Part shown: positions 9,816 through 22,000 of the stretch, piece by piece | Layout of the letters: every line of letters starts with the position of its first letter | Position numbering within the stretch: position 1 is the stretch's first letter | DNA from: Ilyonectria destructans | Taxonomy: Eukaryota; Ascomycota; Sordariomycetes; Hypocreales; Nectriaceae | Length of the DNA stretch: 64,000 nt | Direction: 5' to 3' | Assembly (NCBI GenBank): GCA_020740775.1 | Contig: JAHEWK010000006.1 | Span: forward strand, 2,480,001-2,544,000 | Position numbers and translations under genes: made by a program | The notes under the pieces: model-generated | What the model was told of the DNA's origin: nothing | The model's database searches: none | Seen by the model: the letters and a program-made list of their open reading frames with translations, nothing else

Positions 9816-12800
9816 AGAAAAGGTTGATATCAAGATGGTCGATCGCTTGCTGACCAGAGGCTGAGAACATTCCGCTCCATCCCCGACATACATCCAACCA
9901 ACCTCACCCTCAGAACCCATTCCCGCCAAACCCTGTTGTAACAGTATTAGATATGTACCAACGTTTCAAGACGCATAGACTTAGTCTTCGTGTAATTTTT
10001 TGATAGAATAAATGCCCGAGTAATGATCATATGGTTCCGCCTGACAAAGTGTATAGCTTGATACAAGTGCCTAGGTGACAGTAAATTCCAATGCATCCAC
10101 TATCAGACTGGGTGTTAGGAATCACCATGTTCATTACCCCTGTTGTTAAGGCTAAGTGTGTCTTTCCACGTCGTCCATGGTCTGCTAAGGGAGTGATGTT
10201 ACGTGCTCTCCTGTCTTATGACGGCCTCACAATCCAGTGCAATGGTCTCGATTCCTTGGTATTTACCTCCGTAGCAAGCTCAACACACATGCACAACCTA
10301 TTATTCACTTTCCGGCCCGATTTCCTTTTGTGATGGTCTTTCATTCTCAAATCCTACAGAGTAAATAAATTAGAAACAGGTTGAGGGTAGGGCAAAATGC
10401 ACCGCCCCACCACACACGCCTTCACGAGAACAAAAAGAGACAGTCAACCACCACCCTCTCCGCCACGATTCAATGGGAACACCTGACTAACGGATAACCT
10501 TCGGGGATTTCCATTACTGGAATCTGACGCGCGGCCAGTTTTTTCAGCTCCCCAAGTGGATTGTGAAGGTTGAATACGCCGCAGGTGAAGCACAGGTGTG
10601 GGAAGCCAGATGCGGGGCAGGACGCATGATGACCGGCAAAATCGTTCCGTTGCTTTGGCCGATTCCAGATAGCATCCAACGGTCTGTTGGTGCGAGACGG
10701 AGAGACCGAGACCCTGGAAACGCAAGTACCGAACTTTCAATAACTTTCTGCTCCGGAAGAGGGGAAACCGGGGGAGATATGGATCATCGAATACACCCCG
10801 TTTCACCCATAGACACGGGAAAACGTTTTCGCAGAGAAAGTCAAACCCGCTGGAACGTTGAATTCTGTAAAGTGGTCCCCTATATACTTCTCCATAACTC
10901 AAATCAACCATGGCTGGGGTCGGAGTCAATACCTGATATAGGGTATTTGGAGAAGATCTGTTGGTTCACCTGCCTGCCACGCCGGGATCCCATGTGCAAT
11001 GCACTAGGATAACCCTTCCGGGGTATTGCCTTGAAGCTTTGATAATTGGTTCGAACTTGCTCTCACCGTTGGATCTCTATCCAAGGTCGTATCCCGCTTT
11101 AGGTTCATTCGCGCTGATGGCTCGTTTCAACTAGTCATGCTGCGGACCGGGTCTGTCTCTTCCGTCCTGACACGTAGATACTTTTTCGTGACAGCCCAGG
11201 GACCTTGTTGGCAGTTTTGTTGGTTGAGTTCGCCGTTCGGCAAAATGGCCCAATATGGTAATCTATAGAACTAGATTTGACTTTGCATGGACATCGTCAT
11301 GAGTCGAGCTGTTGATTCAGTGTTTTATTTTGTCTTTAGCCGATACGCCAACATCCCGACCAATCGATTCCTCTCATGACATTGGGTTTCTGGCCCAGTG
11401 ACTCCATGTGCATGTTTTCTTGGCGGGCGTTTAAACTTTCTGATTATTCATTAGTTGGCTATTGGAAGATGTTGTGTGTGCCCCCACCCGGCACACATGG
11501 AAAGGTTAAGGGATCCAAGAGCCAGGAATATGGCTTCACGGTTCGGCTAGGCCGTGTGGACCGTCCATTTCACAGAATTCTAGAAGCCGAAGAGAACCCG
11601 TACAGTCATCCTCCCACTTGCCGGCCGGGCTGAGAGCAGTTGTCAAACCTAAGTGTCAAGACGAACCGGCATGGCACAGATGACGGTGAGCATGTCATCC
11701 CTGGTTTGCTGTTGGTTGATAAATGTCGCATTCTAGCGCGGGAAAGGGTACGACGCCTCGCCTGGGTGACGTGTATTGGAGTTTCGATGGCCCAAGTACA
11801 CTGGTGCTGAAATAAGCGAGCATAGACGATCCCCCCTGATGCCCATCACGGGCATGGAAGCGATGCAAACTTTTGATCCAAGACCTCGTTTCTGTTGTGT
11901 CTCGTTCTCGGTTTGAGATGAATGCACTGAGTTGTAGATTTCCTACTCATAAACCACGGACGCTCGGAGCCATACGCGTCCCCGAGAGATTACGCACCTG
12001 AACCCTATGCCGAGGTCTAAGAGAACCCTATTCCGCATCTTTTTAGACCCAACAGCTCCCCAATAGTTCGCCGACGGACTAGGGACGTAGAACATCGAGG
12101 CCCAACTCAAAGGTTGACCGTGGGAGAGGTGTGCAGATAACCCACCCCTGTTTCATGGCGCCAATTGTAGTTCGTGAACGACGCTTGCAGAGCGGTTGAC
12201 ATCGTGTTGGGGTTCAGCTGAATGATCTACGCGACTTTAGCTCAGGTCTTGGCAACACGACTAACGGTCTAAACTTGATGATATGTCTCCGAGAAATGAC
12301 ACCAGCCAAGGCCCGGCCGTTCCAACCTTCCCATCACCCGGGTCAGTGCTATACCGGCAACCGGCAACCGCAAGCCCCAGGCTCGATTAAGGCAGGCTTG
12401 AACTATGCTAATGTTTTCTAGGTCAGGCACGGTTTGTGTTCCGCGATGGACTACGACTGGACTTTTTTCTCCTATCTTGGCTCCATGTTCCGCGCCTCGT
12501 CACCCACATCACTCACTCTCATGATGGGTGTGTAGATTCGGAACATCGGGACTTGCTGTAAATTAGTTCCGAGCATGCTCGGAACAATATTTCCTGAATA
12601 GGAAAGAGGACACAGACCAACTCCGAAAGATAGGCAGCTAATCGGGCCTGCCTGTCACGATGGTTCTCAAGCGGCTTCAGTCTTAGTACATGAAACAAAT
12701 CCTGGGAAACATGGAGACGTCGCATCCGTAATTAGAACGGAAAGAGGCAAGAAGGAGGCAAGATAGACGAATGACTTTGCGTAAATTCGTAATCGAGATC

Positions 12801-12902
12801 GGAGGAGATGCCATTTACGGAGGTTGGCCCAGGTTTTGGCCTTACCAAGAAATGCGTCATCTGGGCGGCGAACCACCAAATACGGGGAAGTGAACCACTC
12901 AC

Positions 12903-12943
12903 GGACGTGCAAGGACGTGCAAGGACGTGTACGTACGGAGTAC
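12903..12943. repeat. GGACGTGCAA direct repeats followed by GTACGGAGTAC
   Basis: GGACGTGCAA occurs twice in tandem, then a partial third copy runs into the palindrome-like GTACGGAGTAC at 12933-12943. The same 11-mer theme recurs at 13803. Confidence 0.75.
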
Positions 12944-13802
12944 GGCAAGGTTGGATCAACTCACGAGGGTTGCGAGTCAGATAATCAGATATGAGCCGTG
13001 CTGATGTTAAAAAGATGAGTCGCAAGGTTGTAGCGCTCCGGGGGGTAAGCGAGTCCAGTGAAGGGATCTACCTTGTTCCAGGGCGAAAAGTCTAAATCCT
13101 CCCTCATTTCAGACTCGATAACCGTTTGTCTCTTTGGACGAGCTGAGAGGGATGCTTCGTATGTGACGTCGTAATGAACACACGAGGGAAGGAATCCATG
13201 ATTCTGCAAGTTTGCGAACGAAGGAAGCTGACGGCGAACCCTGGAATAGGTGCATCCTGTTGGTAGTGGGTTTGGAGTGAGTTTGGTGTTTTCCCCGGAC
13301 TGGCCAACCTGACACAGTGACACGTCCACAAAATTTTCATTTTCATTTTTTTTTGCCTCGACGGCCCGACTAGGCGAACTTTGAACTGCTCCATGCCCAC
13401 TGCCTCTTCGGAGCGCGGGGCGGTGTCTTATTTCTGGAGAGATTACGGCAAATAATGGTGCTTATGCGTTAAGCGCGATGAAGCCCTTGGCTTATAAATC
13501 TGGGAGTCGTGATGCGTCGTCGCCGCCTTGCAGGAGCGAGCATGGGTGAGGGCTCTCCCGACGGGAATAACGGGTTTATCTGCCGAATAGATTTGTGATG
13601 GATGATCAATGACGAAAAGTGACGGAGGGCCCATCGCAAATCTCGCCTTTTGGGGATGGATTACTGAACTTGCAAGGGCTCTCATCAGGATGTCAGTCAA
13701 GTGGGTGCCAGGATTATGATTGCGGCACACAATGACTCGGACTTGTTTTGGCGGTTCCGCAATGGACGGTGGCAAGGACGTAACAGTACGGGTAGGTAAG
13801 GC

Positions 13803-13837
13803 ACGGAGTACGGAGTACAGAATACGGAATACGGAGG
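13803..13837. repeat. Five 7-bp ACGGAGT-type tandem units
   Basis: ACGGAGT, ACGGAGT, ACAGAAT, ACGGAAT and ACGGAGG follow one another without gaps. The variants differ mostly by G/A changes. Confidence 0.8.
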
Positions 13838-14291
13838 ACGTAGTCACTTGTATTAGTTGGTGGGACGGAGTAGGTAGGAGGAGGGATGAGAGAAGAGGGG
13901 ATGTGCTATCAGGGATGCTGCCGACGTACTACGAAGTCCAAGCCAAGAGAAGCGGAACGGCTTGAACGACTTGAACGAGTCGATCTCGCCCACGATTCCG
14001 CGATCGCTTGACAGCTCTACAATAGGCTTGTTGACCGATGGACAGCGGCCGACAAGCCGCCTGTGGTGACGATTCGCGGGTGACGATGCCCTGTAATGGG
14101 CTGGATGTCAGAGTGTAAGAGTGTCAGGATGCGGGCTGGCGGCATCTAGCTGGCCGAAGCAGGCTTGGCGGTTGGTAGAGGAGTGGGCGGGTGGGATTAG
14201 AGTTTGGGTGAAGCAGCGGTGGACAGCCCGTTTGGTGTGTCGTGGAAATTGCAGAGGCGGCCGTCAGGCGGGTGACCATGTGGAAGCCAAG

Positions 14292-14343
14292 CCAAGCACC
14301 AGCCAAGCACCAGCCAAGCACCAGCTAAGCACCAGCCAAGGGG
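14292..14343. repeat. Four 11-bp CCAAGCACCAG tandem units
   Basis: Three perfect copies (14292, 14303, 14314), a fourth with one change (14325) and a partial fifth. Upstream GCCAAG at 14286-14291 is another partial unit. There are no spacers, so this is a minisatellite and not an array. Confidence 0.9.
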
Positions 14344-14544
14344 CAGTTTCCACGAGGCACGAGCACCAGCACCAGTAGCAATAGCAGTATAGTAACAACA
14401 GTATGTAAATTTAGTAATTATTAGCACCACCAGCATCCGTACCAGCACGACGCACAAGCACAGCCCACACGAGCGCCATTCCGTAAAGCGAGGCGAAGCG
14501 AAGTGAAGCACGAGTGACGGGAGGGATTGGCTGCATCTCCGTCG

Positions 14545-14568
14545 TCCCGCTGTCCCGCTGTCCCGCTG
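14545..14568. repeat. Three perfect TCCCGCTG units
   Basis: An 8-bp unit repeated at 14545, 14553 and 14561, in the same noncoding block as the 11-bp minisatellite. Confidence 0.9.
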
Positions 14569-17388
14569 CACTGTACTTCGTACCGCTGCGCTGATGCATC
14601 TGCTGCACCGCCGTTGCACATGCTACCCGGACGGCGGACTGCGGACTGTGGACGGCTGTGCACCGTGGTCTGGACTACCTAGCTATCAGCTGTGCCCTCT
14701 TAATTGAACATGTCACCAGCCGTGCGCGCGATTGCAACGCAGCGTTCGTCCGTCCGCGAAGGATTCGGACGAACGAAACCCATGTTCCGAGGGCAGGAGG
14801 GTAACATAGACGGAGGCCGCCCCATAATTCCGGGGCCAGTGACCTCCCTTCCGTCTTCCGGGCCCCGGCCACCGGCAATAGAGCGGCGGGTTCAGTGCGC
14901 ACGGCCAAACAGACTCCCCCACATCCGAAACCCGTTGCCCAATCCCGTCCAGCCAAATCTGGGCGACCAGGAAGCCGACGCATGGCGATCTGCAGTAGTC
15001 CCGGGATGGACGTGGATAGCTGGCGAGCCCTTACGGAGATGGGGGGCGCAGGTCGGAGTTGCGCCCGGCCATAGCTCGGTCAGAGCGCGAGGAACGGTCT
15101 GGCATGGCCTGGCATGGGGGATCGGGATGGAGCGAGCCGAATGACTGACGATGGAGGGGGCTTGGCGCTGACGTTGGAAGGACGGGGGAAGTGGGAAGGG
15201 TGTGTGTACCATCGAAAGGGCCAGGATGATCGGATGTAGGGGACCACGTCGGGAGGACGAGGGTGGACCGCGTGGGAAACGGGTCAAACGGGGGCCAAAA
15301 GCAAACAACGGGATGATTAATATCCATTAGGCTTTCTTTTTATATGTATATTTTTCTTTTTCTTCTTTCTTTCTTCTGCCCCTCTGCTGCTGGTGATGAG
15401 TGTAGCCGGATGGAGTTCGGAAGACGCTCAGGGCCCAGCCGAGGCGGTAAAAGGGGGCCGCGGGTCCTTTGGTCCCATAGTCGTTGGTAAGGGTCTCCAC
15501 GGGCGAGGAGGCTCTGGAAGCGCGGCTAATGACTTTTAGATGCCTCATGGAAGGAATTCTTGGGCCAGACGGGGCTAGTTTTGGAGGGGCCAGAGCAGTG
15601 CCTGGGGGGGCCTGGGGGGCATGGGGGCCTGGGGGCTGACTCGAGGATGGATGGGGGCAGAATGCGTGGCAAGCATGGCCGATGATTCGAGCGCACACAA
15701 TAGGATACAGTCGGTGGGGACGGAGGGAGGTGGGACGGTCAAAGTGGACGCCGAATGCTGGCCTGCTGGGTGGGCGAGAACTGGTGGAGGATGAGCATTT
15801 TAGACTTTGTGACGAAACATGTTGGCTCGTCTCGGCGATCTAGGTGCTCTAATTAGGTGCTCTAGGTCGGCCCTCTATTAGGTCCATAATGCGAGCACAA
15901 TAATAAGACGGCAATAACTACCTACCCGGGCAGATTTGACTTTTGTGTGTCCTGCGGCCATGGGTCGCTATCGTCATCCGTCATCCGTCCCCCAGCAGCA
16001 TTGTTGGTGCAATCCATGGCCCGCAGCCCTGCAGGCGGCACGAAAGGGTTGCATACGCATGCCGTGACAGGTTCATCATCCTGCACCTGCGTGCATCACG
16101 CACCCTGCCTGACGTGATTTCCCAGTCGGATCCGAGTGTGGGCGCGCAAGGGAGATGTACCCGCAGCGCGGCAAGATTCGGGGATACCCCTTCATAGGTT
16201 GCAACCTGCACGGTTGGTCAGTTATACGTTAGACGTTGCTCAACACGACGACAAACACGAAGTTGTCGTATTGGTGCAGCTGAGCCTCCCCGTCCCAGTC
16301 GAGAGGCGCACCCCGGTGAGGGACCCCAGAGGCAGACCCCAGAGACAGGGCCCCAGAGGACGGCGACTTCAGGGGACCGAGACGAGAAACGAGAAAGTGT
16401 AAAAGAGAGTCTACGAAGATGCTAGAACCACCCGACCGCCGGAGGACGCCGTTTGCTGTGTCCACAACGCACAAGATGGCCGACTGGCCGCGTGAAGCAA
16501 GTCTGGCCCCATAGCGAGTCAACGGAATGTCTCCTGCCGCTATCGTACGTAACATTGGAGCGAAGCAGAGACGCTGGACCGAGGACGAGTGTAAGAGAGA
16601 TGCGCGCGAGACCAGCGCTAGCCTACGTGTGCCCAGGACCAGGCCAAGCCAACCCCGCCCATTGCATTGCCCACTGTCATTCAGGGCCAGCGCCAATGTA
16701 ATGCCACTACCGCGGCGGCATTGATTCATGGGATGGACCACAAAGAACGAGGCGCCCTATGCTAGGACGAGACGACTATGCCGGATGGAGGACCGCCCCA
16801 AACGAAGCCAACGCAAACCAAGTTGCCCAAAGGAGACGAGGGCCTCGAGCAGGCGCCAGAAACAGAGAAGCCCCAAAAGGGAGCAGCCCCAGATGGTACC
16901 AAAGTCTGTCGCACCTCCCCGAGGCGCACCTGGTTGCTGGCCGTGATGGCTGTGCTGTCGTGGCTTCTGGTGAGGGCGGCTGCTGCGGCGGCGTTGGCGT
17001 TCCCTTGTCCCTATTCCCACGGTCCGTATGTGGTATGCTGCGCTGCTTCGCTGGCTGCACTCCATACTCCCCCCTCTCCACCTTTCTCCAAATCTCGCCC
17101 TAGGCCGCCGCCATCGTCCACAATCCGCCCCGCGGGGGCTTGCTTCTTTGGGACATCAGAACGAAAAAAAAAGCTTCCACGGGCGCCGTGGTGGCATGCC
17201 TTAACCTGACTAGTCTTGCTCCTTCAAGCCTGGCTCTGTGGGCGCCATCTGTAGTGATGCTACGTCGAGTGTAGCATTGTGATGATGCCCTATGGCCCCC
17301 CCGATGCCCTCTGCCGGAGTCCGCCCTCTGGCATTCCCTTTGGGCCTGGCGGTGGCTTACCTGCCCATGTTTCCGTGACGATATCATA

Positions 17389-17433
17389 TCACACAAGCAC
17401 TCACACAAGCACACACACACACGCACACACACA
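17389..17433. repeat. CA microsatellite
   Basis: Interrupted (CA)n with ACAAGCACTC-type interruptions, about 45 bp. Noncoding. Confidence 0.85.
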
Positions 17434-17865
17434 TGCTGTCTCTCGGCACCGAACCAGAGACACCGAAGCCCGGCCCGGGCCCCAGGCAGCTGTGACGGGG
17501 CGGGAATCGACGCCGCCACAGATGTGACGGGTTGGCCTCGACCACTGCCGTCTCGTCTTTTCAAACAATGCCGTGCTCCGTACCGCGCATCATCGCCCAG
17601 CAGAGCGCAGCGAGTCCACGCCTTTACACTCCCCTAAGCCTCCCAAGTTCGCCGCCTCAAACGCAGCCAGCGTTACGCCACCGGCCAAGGCACGCGGGCT
17701 CTTGCACATCCTTCCTGACCTGACTCCCCCAAACCCAGGCCTCGCTGGGCGTGGGTGGTGCAAGGTGTAGGCCTAGGCGCAGGCGTCGGTCGGCGTAGGC
17801 GTAGGTGTGCGCTTGGTTGGTGATCCCCACGCAAATAGACTTTGGCATCGTCGCTCTGCTGGGCT

Positions 17866-17886
17866 CCCCCCCCCCCCCCCCCCCCC
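17866..17886. repeat. Homopolymer run of 21 C
   Basis: An unbroken poly-C run. Its exact length is likely to be variable or affected by sequencing error. Confidence 0.9.
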
Positions 17887-17900
17887 TCGCGCGCGCCTAC

Positions 17901-19221
17901 AGAGGGAACTATGGGACGAGTAGGCATAATTGCCTAGCAGTACATGACTTTTGACGACTCTTCCCACCAAAAAGCCAGAGGCCCAGAGGGGGCAAACACC
18001 CACCCCCCCGGACGAAAACCCAGCCATGTCTAAGGTACTCCGTACTCGAGACCTTGACTCTCGCACTCATTCTCGTTCGCCGCCTCCCACGCCCTACGCA
18101 CCCCTCGAACTCTGCTTCGCACCCCCTCCCCATCTGCCCTCTGTTGCCCCAGCTTTACCTGTTTTCCCCTTTGGCTTTCCTGCCTGGACTGCCCGTCCCG
18201 GCGGTCACGGCGGCCACGGCGGCAGCCTTGTTCAGGAGAAGGAGGGCAGAAAAGTGGGAGAGAAGTGACAAAGTTGTATTGTCCCGGCACTACGACACGA
18301 CGGTTGCGAAGCTTGTCGGGCTTGGGCCGAGACCCAGTTCCGCGATGCTGGTTCTCCCTCCCCGTTTCCAGTTTTCCAGTTGCGAGAGAGTTCCTGGGTA
18401 TAAAGCCGTTGGGTCCGAACTTCTGGGACCCTGGCAATCTCATCCATCACCATCTGTCTCGTCTCGTCTTCACCCCCCCCTTGGACTCGCTGCACGACTG
18501 CTCGTTCGTTCCTACAAACACAACACAGACGCACAAGACTCACTGACGTATTTGGATACCCTTTGAAACAACACCCGTACATCCACATCCACATACTCTC
18601 TGTACGATTCTGTTTTGGCCGCCACCCGCCGCGCCTATCCATTCCCCCATTTATTCACCACATCCTTGTTCAACGACCCCCAGTCGCATCACACAACATC
18701 CCGGCCAGCTCGTCTGCCCCAGATCACAATCCCCATCGAGAACAGAAAAATCCGCCTGGACCCAGGATCCCAAGTCCAAGCCCCCCCCTCCCCTCGCAAG
18801 CCCCAACCCAAGCAAGCCCACCCACGCAACAAACCTCGTTCGCTCGCTCGCTCTCTCACACACGCACACACACAGGCTCACCACGCACACACGCCGTGTC
18901 GGTGTAAGACATCGGCCAACTTAAATCCCGGGAACCAGCCATAGCCATCCCAATTATCCCCGTACCCCGATCCACTCGAGTGCCAGATCTCAGAGCAGGG
19001 CCACCGCACCGAACAGGGCTTCACACATCAAAGTCGCCCACCCCCCTCCCCATCCCATCTCCCCATCTCGCCATCTCCTCATCTCCCCACTTCCCTCGCC
19101 GCTCGCGCTTTCCAGCCAGCTCCTAGCCTGGAATCTCTGATACATGCGCGAGTCGCCCGCCGCGCCAACATCCCCGTCTCCCTCGTCGCCTCGAGCGTAT
19201 ATTAGACATACAAGTACTACC
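17901..19221 (+). promoter_or_regulatory. Pyrimidine-rich putative promoter and leader of the 19.2-kb gene
   Basis: Long C/T-rich tracts, for example around 18440-18490, 18770-18860 and 19030-19105, lead up to the ATG at 19222. CT tracts of this kind commonly flank transcription starts of strongly expressed fungal genes. A 5' UTR of several hundred bases is plausible. No ORF in this stretch is convincing. Confidence 0.4.
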
Positions 19222-19668
19222 ATGTTGTCCATCACTCCCCAGGACCTCCAGCCCCAGCCCTACTACTATCTCCCCTTCCGCTCCGTGTCGCTGTCGCACC
19301 GGCAGCCACAGCCTGAGATTCCCTTCTTCACCTTTGCGAGCATGGGAAGCCCGCCCTTCGACACAATGACCGCCGCCGCCGCCGCGGCAGCTGCTGCTGC
19401 CTCCTCAGCCAGATCCGCGCAGGACGCCAGTGTCGCCCAGGCGCTCGAAATTGCGCGCGAGAGCCCCGACGGCTCGTCCGACCCAACCATCAGCAAGATC
19501 CTCGAAGGCGCGTTGGCCCAGATCTGGGGCAAAGTCCAGGCCCAGCCCAACTCGTATGTCATGACGCGCGACGAGTTTGCCGTTTTCAACTTCTTCCAAC
19601 ACCGGTTCACCGGTGATAAGACGGCGGTGAGCGCCCGGAAACGATACTGGGACAACGCCCGAGCTTGA
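19222..19668 (+). CDS. Conserved small fungal protein with C-terminal RDEFAVFNFFQHRF motif, unknown function
   Basis: Single exon, 148 aa from the ATG at 19222. In-frame ATGs at 19144 and 19342 are alternative starts; the 19222 start has a good CTACCATGT context. An alanine run of 11 (residues about 53-63) separates a Pro/Tyr-rich N-terminus from the likely conserved part. The C-terminal 80 residues contain AQALEIARESPDG, ISKILEGALAQIWGKVQAQP and YVMTRDEFAVFNFFQHRF, and end ARKRYWDNARA. I recall this pattern from hypothetical proteins across filamentous ascomycetes; no function is known to me. It looks like a small helical domain without signal peptide or membrane segment. It is the only supported gene in an 18-kb gene-poor region. 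Confidence 0.72.
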   Translation: MLSITPQDLQPQPYYYLPFRSVSLSHRQPQPEIPFFTFASMGSPPFDTMTAAAAAAAAAASSARSAQDASVAQALEIARESPDGSSDPTISKILEGALAQIWGKVQAQPNSYVMTRDEFAVFNFFQHRFTGDKTAVSARKRYWDNARA

Positions 19669-22000
19669 TCGCCCGCCAGGATCATCATCCCGTCCGCCAC
19701 CCCTCCCAAATTCCGGGCTTTTCCCCTCATAGACATCTACTCCGATCCGAACCATACCTTATAACGACAGGCCCAGGCGCCCAGGCCAGCCAGCAGCCCA
19801 GCACAAACAAACGACGACAAACGACGCCAGCCGTCCCATATCCGACACTTTTTATTACTGCGCCATGACAATCTACACCACACCATACGACGTGTACTTG
19901 GGCCCTCTCCCGAAGTACTTTCCACTCTCAGAACTCGCTCACACATGCGCTCGCACGCGCACGCACGCGCACGCACAGTCTCTCGGTCCCATGGGCCTGG
20001 CATGCACCCTCCTCTCACAATCTCTCTCTCTCTCCGTTTCTCCCTTACAGCCCGCCCAACCGCCTCCCTCCCGTCCCGTCGGCTCTATCGTTCCGAGCCA
20101 GTCAGCCAAACGCGTATCTGGACCGGAGTGGAACTTGGCCCGGGACTTGGCACTGCCTCCGGCTCCAACTCCAGCTCCAGCGCGGCCAAGAAACCGAGCT
20201 GAAACCCGAACCCCGGGCTTAGTCTCACGCCGCGAGCCCGTCTCATCATGACGAGCAAACGGGCTCCACTCCGGCCATGGCCATAACCATCGACCCGGCC
20301 GCTGGGGTGGGCCAGGTACAACTCGAGAAAAAAAACTTCCGAGCGCAGGGTGATAGCGTCTACAAGGGAAATCTTGCCAACATCCACTCCCACATCCGCA
20401 TATCCGTCATGCACACTCGCACCGCGACAACGAGATTACAGACGCCGAGAGAGATCCGTTGCCCCTGACCCTTGTTTGGTCCCGGGGCTCTCCCCGGTGC
20501 GCGCACCCCCTGTGGCCCTGTGGAGCACGGGCACCGCATGGCGCCCCGCCCATCAACGACGGCCCATGGACGGCCCACAGACGGCCCATGAACCATGGAC
20601 GGCCCCATGCCATGCAGCGCGTTCGAAATGGAAATGGAACAAAGTGGACATGGAAGTGAGGCATTGAGGCATTGAAGCAGTGAGGCTCCTGCGGGCTCGT
20701 GCATGCTCCTGATGGCTCCTGGCTACTCCTGCAGGGTGATGAAGCGGCTCCTTTCTGATGGGGGGAGGCTGCATCTTTCCCCGGGAACCCGTTGAGCCCT
20801 GTCCTGGGATGGATGCGACAGCTGCTGGCTCTGCATGCAGTGCGGCGGCTGGCCTCGTCCTCGTCCTGCATCAAATGATGCATCAACCGAAAAGCCCACT
20901 TCCTTTGGCCGAAACCGCGAATTGGCGCCGTCGCTGCTCGTCATGAAGAGCCGCGAGGAGCATGGGTCGTTGACTCGTGGTCGGCAAGTCGGCCCACGAG
21001 CAACAGCCTCTCCACGCGCAATTGTGTCTTGGCTTGTCTTGGCCTTTCTTGGCATGTCTTGCCCCAGTGCCCTCCGTTCAATCTCCCACACGCCCCCTCA
21101 CCGGCCCCGCAGCGCTCAAGGCGCGAGCGCCAGCGCCAGCTCAGAGCCCGCTCCAGCTACAGGGCCCTTCCCACTATACCTCCACTAATCAGGTGGTGTC
21201 GCGCTGCTGGCAGCGCCTTGCCTCGGTCCTGTTACGCAACAGTAGTGGCCCGCTTACCCAAGTCCTGCCCCATTCATGGCATCGACGAACCGAATGCCTG
21301 CTTTTTGTCATGTAAACCTGACGCACGCGATGACTTCACCCATCGCCTGTTATCAGGGGGAGTGGGCATCCGACTGTGGAAGTTGCATTTTGCTCCCGGT
21401 CTTTCCTCTTTCCTCTTGCTTCTTGTCTTGTCTTTTTATTGGGTTGGTTGGTTGGGTCGGCTGCATTGGGAATTTGCATATTTTCACCTCTGGCTTCTTT
21501 CACTTCTCCTCCTGTACTTTTAGACAATACCACCCAGCGTGCCTTATTACCCTTTTATTTTCATATCCATATAGACTAGGCAACAATGATCATCACACCA
21601 TGACACTTAAAACCTCATTCATCGCCTCACTGCTCTCTGACTGTTCCATCTTCATTCCTCAAGAGCGCCTGGTTCCTCAGAAAGTCATGAACTGTGGCCT
21701 CCTCAGCCGTGGGTTACGATGTCATGACGAAAACTAGTACCCTTTAGAGCATGATGCATGCAATATATTCCGTCATCAGCTACATAGTTCGGTAGGCCGT
21801 CATGCTTCCCACCAATCCCAAAAACATCATCTTCATGGTCTCACCTTAGCTCGTCATGCATCATTTTGTCATGTCCTGCTGACTCTGTTTCAGGCCACAT
21901 TCCGCTCACACGAGCCAAAACTGTAGATCGGTTCCAAAGCCGCGGAAGTTTTCAGTTATGACCAGTCTGACTGGACGTCGCCGGCGCGCTCCGTGGTTGA
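19669..22000. other. Gene-poor stretch, third part
   Basis: Starts with the 3' region of the small ORF. It holds short G/C-rich repeats, such as four ACGGCCCATG-like units near 20549-20608 and the 10-bp units at 21025. No supported gene. Confidence 0.45.
21025..21064. repeat. Four 10-bp GTCTTGGCNT tandem units
   Basis: GTCTTGGCTT, GTCTTGGCCT, TTCTTGGCAT and GTCTTGCCCC follow in exact 10-bp register. Confidence 0.8.

Larger units (their letters stand above)
9816..14100. other. Gene-poor stretch, first part
   Basis: Begins with the 3' region of the DUF1279 gene. No ORF here has a start context, splice signals or protein composition that support a gene. Base composition is mixed, without the strong AT bias of RIP-destroyed repeats. 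Two clusters of short direct repeats built on GTACGGAGTAC-like sequence are listed separately. Undetected small secreted proteins or noncoding transcripts cannot be excluded. Confidence 0.45.
14101..17900. other. Gene-poor stretch, second part, rich in simple repeats
   Basis: GC-rich with many short tandem repeats (listed separately) and long purine or pyrimidine runs. Several ORFs of 60-170 codons overlap on both strands, as is usual in GC-rich noncoding DNA, and none shows a conserved motif. No gene is supported. Confidence 0.45.

Noticed and set aside
11040..11060. GGTTCGAAC resembling a tRNA B box
   Set aside because: No A box, acceptor stem or anticodon arm could be placed around it.
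14292..14343. CRISPR-like short repeats
   Set aside because: Direct tandem units without spacers, in a eukaryotic genome; an ordinary minisatellite.
17866..17886. Poly-C run as a sign of an assembly join
   Set aside because: The sequence on both sides is similar in character and nothing else suggests a join; treated as a homopolymer.
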